Part shown: positions 22,031-25,388 of the stretch, in pieces
Numbering within the stretch: position 1 is the first letter of the stretch
How the letters are laid out: every line of letters begins with the position of its first letter
DNA from: Caryophanales bacterium UBA4694
GTDB lineage: Bacteria; Bacillota_I; Bacilli_A; RFN20; CAG-288
Reading direction: 5' to 3'
Length of the DNA stretch: 25,388 nt
Assembly (NCBI GenBank): GCA_002404835.1
Contig: DHKM01000032.1
Location: 1-25,388 of the forward strand
Made by a program: the position numbers and the translations under genes
The notes under the pieces: generated by a model
Seen by the model: only the letters and a program-made list of their open reading frames with translations
What the model was told of the DNA's origin: nothing
Databases searched by the model: none

Positions 22031-23720
22031 AACCATGAAATTTGTGTCCCGTTACAAATACAAGTCAGTCATAAGCGAACAGATTAATATTGTTCAGTAC
22101 GACCTTTATGAAAAAGGAAAACAAAAATTTGCCTTTCTTCTGTTCTCCAATCTGGCCGAAAGAAAAGCCCTATCCTTCAAAGTTAGATTCACTTTTTATG
22201 ATTCCAAGAAAAATGTATTGTCCGTAGAAAAATATTCCTTTGCCATTCCTGATTTTTATCCTGGAACAAAATATCGTACAAAGAATCCTCTTGTTTTTCC
22301 TGACGATGCGATCGGTTTCATCTATGAAATCTACGATGCTGTCTATCCGATGAAGGCTCAGCAGGAAAAAGACGAGTTTCTCAAGGACCAGAGCATCGAT
22401 GACAGGATAATCCGTATTTCCAAAGCCAAAGGAATCAGCGGGAAAGTTTCCAAAGCTGGATGGATTTCTGTGTCTGCTTTGTTTCTTTTAGGAAGCTTGA
22501 GTGTTGTTGGCGTTCCGTTGATTAAGAAGATCATAAGCGAAAATCCAACGGGTCTGAAAGAATATTTCACTCAGGATGAGATTACCTATCATAAAAGAAA
22601 AGGTGGACTTTATGTCAATAATGTATCCACAAATATTATCAATATCCCATCTGAAATCAATTCCGTTCAGGTCGTCGGAATCGAATCCAACGCCTTTGAA
22701 GGTCGGAACCTGGAGGCTGTCTATGCCTATTCTCCGCTTATCGTGGAATCCAGTGCATTCCTCGATTGCACCATAAACATTGTTGAGCTTTCATCCGCCA
22801 GGCTTGGTCAGGGGGCAATCGAAAGAGCAAATATCACAACAATGGTTTCAAATGAGATGTTTTTTGAGGAATATTCCGTCTTGGATAGTACGATTGGTAG
22901 TATTGATTTCAATTATGATAGCAAGTTTTCGAAATCTATTGATATTCCGGAATATGCGTTCAGTCGGAACGGAATCGTTGCAATCAATTTCAATGGTTTT
23001 GGTGAAGTGAATGTTTCCGACAAAGCGTTCCATGATTGTAAAATCGGCAAAGTGATTTTCAATGATGTTTCAAATGCCGTTTATGGAAAAGGCTCTTTTC
23101 CGGAGGAAACAACCGTCAATGATCCCAATGCCAGTGTTGAACCGGATAAGCCTGATGAACCGGAAATTTCGGATTATTTCATGTGGAACGGCATCGGATA
23201 TCATCGTATCGGTGATGTTCTTTATGTGTATTATGATCCGTATCTGAAGATGTTCAAATATGAGTCTGTCGATGGACTTAAAGTGGTCGGAATCGAAGGC
23301 GGAACCTACCAAAGTATCGACGATTTCGGTACCATCAATATCACCTTCCCTCTGGATATCCAGTACAATGCATTCTGGGACTGCAATATTTCGGCACTTC
23401 TGATTGAACAGACTTGCACCTTTCAGGAAAAAGCATTCAGCTCCTGTAATATTGAAAGTCTGAAATGTGAAGCTGATTTGACTGTATCAAGCAATGCGTT
23501 CTCTCTTTGTGATTGTTCAACTATTTATTTCGGAGGGAATGACTTGCTTGATCATAATGCCTTTTTTGGAGGCTCGGTAAAACAGGCGTATTTAACAGAG
23601 AAAGCCACTTATTATCCGGACTCTTTCCCGGATAATACCTTGATTTTCATCGATGGTATTCAGGTGAGTCAGAACCGGATTTCTTTAGATGATTTCGGAT
23701 TCAAGAAGAAAGGAAGATAA
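22023..23720 (+). CDS. Membrane-anchored BspA-like leucine-rich-repeat protein
   Basis: 565 residues. The N-terminal domain (1-~110, beta-rich) and a basic stretch (RISKAKGISGKVSKAGW) are followed by one helix (146-168), so by charge the N-terminus is inside and the rest outside. The outer part has two modules, each opening with a similar unit (YHKRKGGLYV...VVGIESNAF near 189 and YHRIGDVLYV...VVGIEGGTY near 400), joined by an acidic Pro linker (EPDKPDEPE). Repeats of the AF..C.I..(L/I) type (NAFEG, SAFLDC, KAFHDCKI, KAFSSCNI, NAFSLCDC) fit BspA-like LRR_5 repeats, typical of surface proteins that bind other cells or host molecules. The frame opens at 21960, but GAGGAC before ATG 22023 and the overlap with the previous stop make 22023 the start. 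Confidence 0.75.
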   Translation: MNETMKFVSRYKYKSVISEQINIVQYDLYEKGKQKFAFLLFSNLAERKALSFKVRFTFYDSKKNVLSVEKYSFAIPDFYPGTKYRTKNPLVFPDDAIGFIYEIYDAVYPMKAQQEKDEFLKDQSIDDRIIRISKAKGISGKVSKAGWISVSALFLLGSLSVVGVPLIKKIISENPTGLKEYFTQDEITYHKRKGGLYVNNVSTNIINIPSEINSVQVVGIESNAFEGRNLEAVYAYSPLIVESSAFLDCTINIVELSSARLGQGAIERANITTMVSNEMFFEEYSVLDSTIGSIDFNYDSKFSKSIDIPEYAFSRNGIVAINFNGFGEVNVSDKAFHDCKIGKVIFNDVSNAVYGKGSFPEETTVNDPNASVEPDKPDEPEISDYFMWNGIGYHRIGDVLYVYYDPYLKMFKYESVDGLKVVGIEGGTYQSIDDFGTINITFPLDIQYNAFWDCNISALLIEQTCTFQEKAFSSCNIESLKCEADLTVSSNAFSLCDCSTIYFGGNDLLDHNAFFGGSVKQAYLTEKATYYPDSFPDNTLIFIDGIQVSQNRISLDDFGFKKKGR

Positions 23721-23725
23721 AGCCC

Positions 23726-25183
23726 ATGGATAAAAGAACAGTAAACATCGGATCCGAGAAAGAGATCGAGGAAGTGAAGGAATTCGATCACTATCGTAGG
23801 GAATATACGAAACATCCATTTTGCAAGAACAATCCATTCGATTTGATTCTGATGATTTCCGGAATCGTATTGTTTATCTTTGCCATCATTTCAGGTACGA
23901 TTCTGCTCACCATGAATTCTTCCCTCTTCAATGAACTGATTCCCTATTTCATAGTCTGTTTCCTTTTGGGACTGATATTTTCCGTTGTTGGAGGGTTTGC
24001 TTATCATAAAAGCAAGAAACTTGTGAAGGGATATCCAATCAAAGTAGTAAGTCAGGAAGAAGGAAAATACGGAATCCAATCGGACGATTATCGACTTGAG
24101 TATATCGACAACAATGTCGTTCTTCATTCTCAGAACAAAGTGGAAGAAAAGAAATTCGTGAATCCCCTTGCTGATTTGGAGGATGAAGACGAAGTATTGG
24201 GATACAATGACATCAAGGTCTCACGCACTTATGAGAAATTCCAACTCACCTACCAAGATATTCTTGATGGCTTTATCAGAACAGGGAAAAGACATCACGT
24301 TGACATCGATAGGGATCAGGCCAATTCCTTTTTGTCTCATCTAGCCTACTCCAGACTTCTTTTTGTGAAGATGAAGGACGGATTCTCTAAGCCATTTTTT
24401 GATACCCTTCATGATTCCGTTTCTCCCTATTCCTATCTTATTGATTGCGAAAAGATGACTGGTGAAGAGGAACTTATAGACAACCCGATGTTTAATCAGG
24501 CATTCAAAGAAAGCATCGACCATCCGGATGATTTCGTTTTCGTTCTTCTGGACAATCTAAGAAGAAAACCGGAAAACCTCTTTGGTGATTTCCTTCCTGC
24601 AATTTATGATAAGAACAACAAGCATAAAGTCCGTACTCTATCCGGAAAGAAAGACTTCCAAATCAATCCGAATCTCTTTTTCGTTCTTCTTCTGAATGAA
24701 AAGGAAACAGGACTTGAAAACGGATATCAGATTTTGAATTTTGGTTCTTTGATTTCAATGGATTTAAGTTCCAATCCAACAACCATAATTGAAAACGAAA
24801 ACAAGCGAATCCTTTCCCTGTCCGATTTCAGGCATATTATCGAACTTCAGATTGAAACAAAGAGAATCGACGAAAAAGGATGGAACAAGATTGACAGTCT
24901 CTCTTTGTTTGTCGATACCATCAAACCCTATCGTATCGAAAACGACATCCGCAATGATATAGAACAGGAAGCAGCATTGTATCTAACCTATTTGGATGAC
25001 CAGGATCGGATCATGGATGAAATTCTTTCCAGCGATTTGCTTCCTTCTATCCTCGACTATGTGGAAGATGATGCGGATAAGGTCTTTGATTTCTTCCAGG
25101 ATAAATTCCTCTCGGAGTACAGCCTTGAGAAAACAGAATCTCTCTTCCGTTTTGTTCTGAAAGAAAAGGGGAATATGCAATGA
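23726..25183 (+). CDS. Membrane-anchored degenerate McrB-like AAA+ protein
   Basis: 485 residues with two helices (~39-62, ~71-92), then a soluble domain. From about 196 it follows the layout of McrB-type AAA+ ATPases: NSFLSHLAYSRLLF then KMKDGFSKPFF (215-225) where a Walker A is expected, DDFVFVLLDNLRRKPENLFG (268-287) matching the Walker B/FGEL segment, INPNLFFVLLLNEKE matching the sensor segment, and a helical end like the lid. Walker A has lost its first Gly, last Gly and Thr, although a Lys remains, and the Walker B Glu is Asn. I infer a pseudo-ATPase acting as a scaffold; a divergent active enzyme is less likely. It starts 5 bases after the LRR gene and overlaps the next gene as ATGA. 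Confidence 0.65.
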   Translation: MDKRTVNIGSEKEIEEVKEFDHYRREYTKHPFCKNNPFDLILMISGIVLFIFAIISGTILLTMNSSLFNELIPYFIVCFLLGLIFSVVGGFAYHKSKKLVKGYPIKVVSQEEGKYGIQSDDYRLEYIDNNVVLHSQNKVEEKKFVNPLADLEDEDEVLGYNDIKVSRTYEKFQLTYQDILDGFIRTGKRHHVDIDRDQANSFLSHLAYSRLLFVKMKDGFSKPFFDTLHDSVSPYSYLIDCEKMTGEEELIDNPMFNQAFKESIDHPDDFVFVLLDNLRRKPENLFGDFLPAIYDKNNKHKVRTLSGKKDFQINPNLFFVLLLNEKETGLENGYQILNFGSLISMDLSSNPTTIIENENKRILSLSDFRHIIELQIETKRIDEKGWNKIDSLSLFVDTIKPYRIENDIRNDIEQEAALYLTYLDDQDRIMDEILSSDLLPSILDYVEDDADKVFDFFQDKFLSEYSLEKTESLFRFVLKEKGNMQ

Positions 25184-25388
25184 TGTTGCGGTATTTCATC
25201 AGCGGTGATGACATCCAGGAAGCCCTCACCAGTGTTATTGCTTTAAGAATCTATTTCATTATTTTCTGTGTCATTATCATTGGAATCGCTGTCGGTGTCA
25301 TGATCTCCACGAACAGAAGACAGAAAACCTCCATCATCAATAAGACGGTAATCGAAGGAAAAAAGGAACCAACCGATAAGCAAGTAAT
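25180..25388 (+). CDS. Membrane protein, 5' part only (runs off right edge)
   Basis: An ATG at 25180 overlaps the previous stop as ATGA, with AAGGGG about 13 bases upstream. The frame stays open for 69 codons to the window edge. It begins MMLRYFISGDD, has one helix (YFIIFCVIIIGIAVGVMIS, ~25-43) and then a basic region (TNRRQKTSIINK). No family can be named. It continues the membrane operon. Confidence 0.7.
   Translation, partial: MMLRYFISGDDIQEALTSVIALRIYFIIFCVIIIGIAVGVMISTNRRQKTSIINKTVIEGKKEPTDKQV

Noticed and set aside
1..25388. CRISPR arrays, IS elements, tRNA or rRNA genes
   Set aside because: No regularly spaced repeats, transposase motifs, tRNA cloverleaf or rRNA-like sequence was seen on either strand.

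Overview
The window comes from a low-GC Gram-positive bacterium, most likely a gut Bacillota of the Bacilli/Erysipelotrichia type. The reasons are AGGAGG-type ribosome sites, AGA-rich arginine codons, TGA used as an ordinary stop (many ATGA overlaps), lipoprotein signal peptides, YfhO, a pyrophosphate-type phosphofructokinase, InlB-type B-repeats and BspA-like repeats. No rRNA, tRNA, IS element or CRISPR array was found.

Layout. (1) 1-1000: the end of a membrane protein gene entering from the left, then a leftward lipoprotein gene preceded by a possible 42-codon ORF. (2) 1131-2507: a leftward polytopic membrane protein resembling O-antigen ligase/polymerase, divergent from (3) a rightward operon, 2596-10400: a large YfhO-family protein, PPi-type phosphofructokinase, uvrA and a small UBA/TS-N-like protein, closed by a strong terminator. 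(4) 10459-10656: a probable decayed gene fragment, then a PfkB-family sugar kinase with a terminator shared with the convergent gene. (5) 11639-19037, all leftward: an HprK-like kinase, PqqD-like protein, S26 peptidase, ABC exporter and nucleotidyltransferase, in tightly overlapping order. These are followed by a second transcription unit: a 27-aa peptide, an attenuator-like hairpin, an 816-aa secreted multidomain protein, a 44-aa peptide and a Ser-rich lipoprotein. (6) 19318-20118: an SDR oxidoreductase. (7) 20399 to the right edge: a co-directional set of five membrane-protein genes, including a BspA-like repeat protein and a membrane-anchored, degenerate McrB-like AAA+ protein.

The strongest candidate for an undescribed system is region 5. 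Kinase, PqqD-type peptide-binding protein and nucleotidyltransferase are the tailoring set known from phosphorylated lasso-peptide clusters. Here there is no lasso cyclase and no transglutaminase-type leader protease; an S26 Ser/His peptidase and a half-size ABC exporter are present instead, and two tiny ORFs with good ribosome sites lie next to them. My inference is a RiPP-like (modified peptide) export pathway whose substrate is the 44-aa or the 27-aa peptide. The second candidate is the membrane complex of region 7, where an ATPase fold appears to have lost nucleotide-binding residues.
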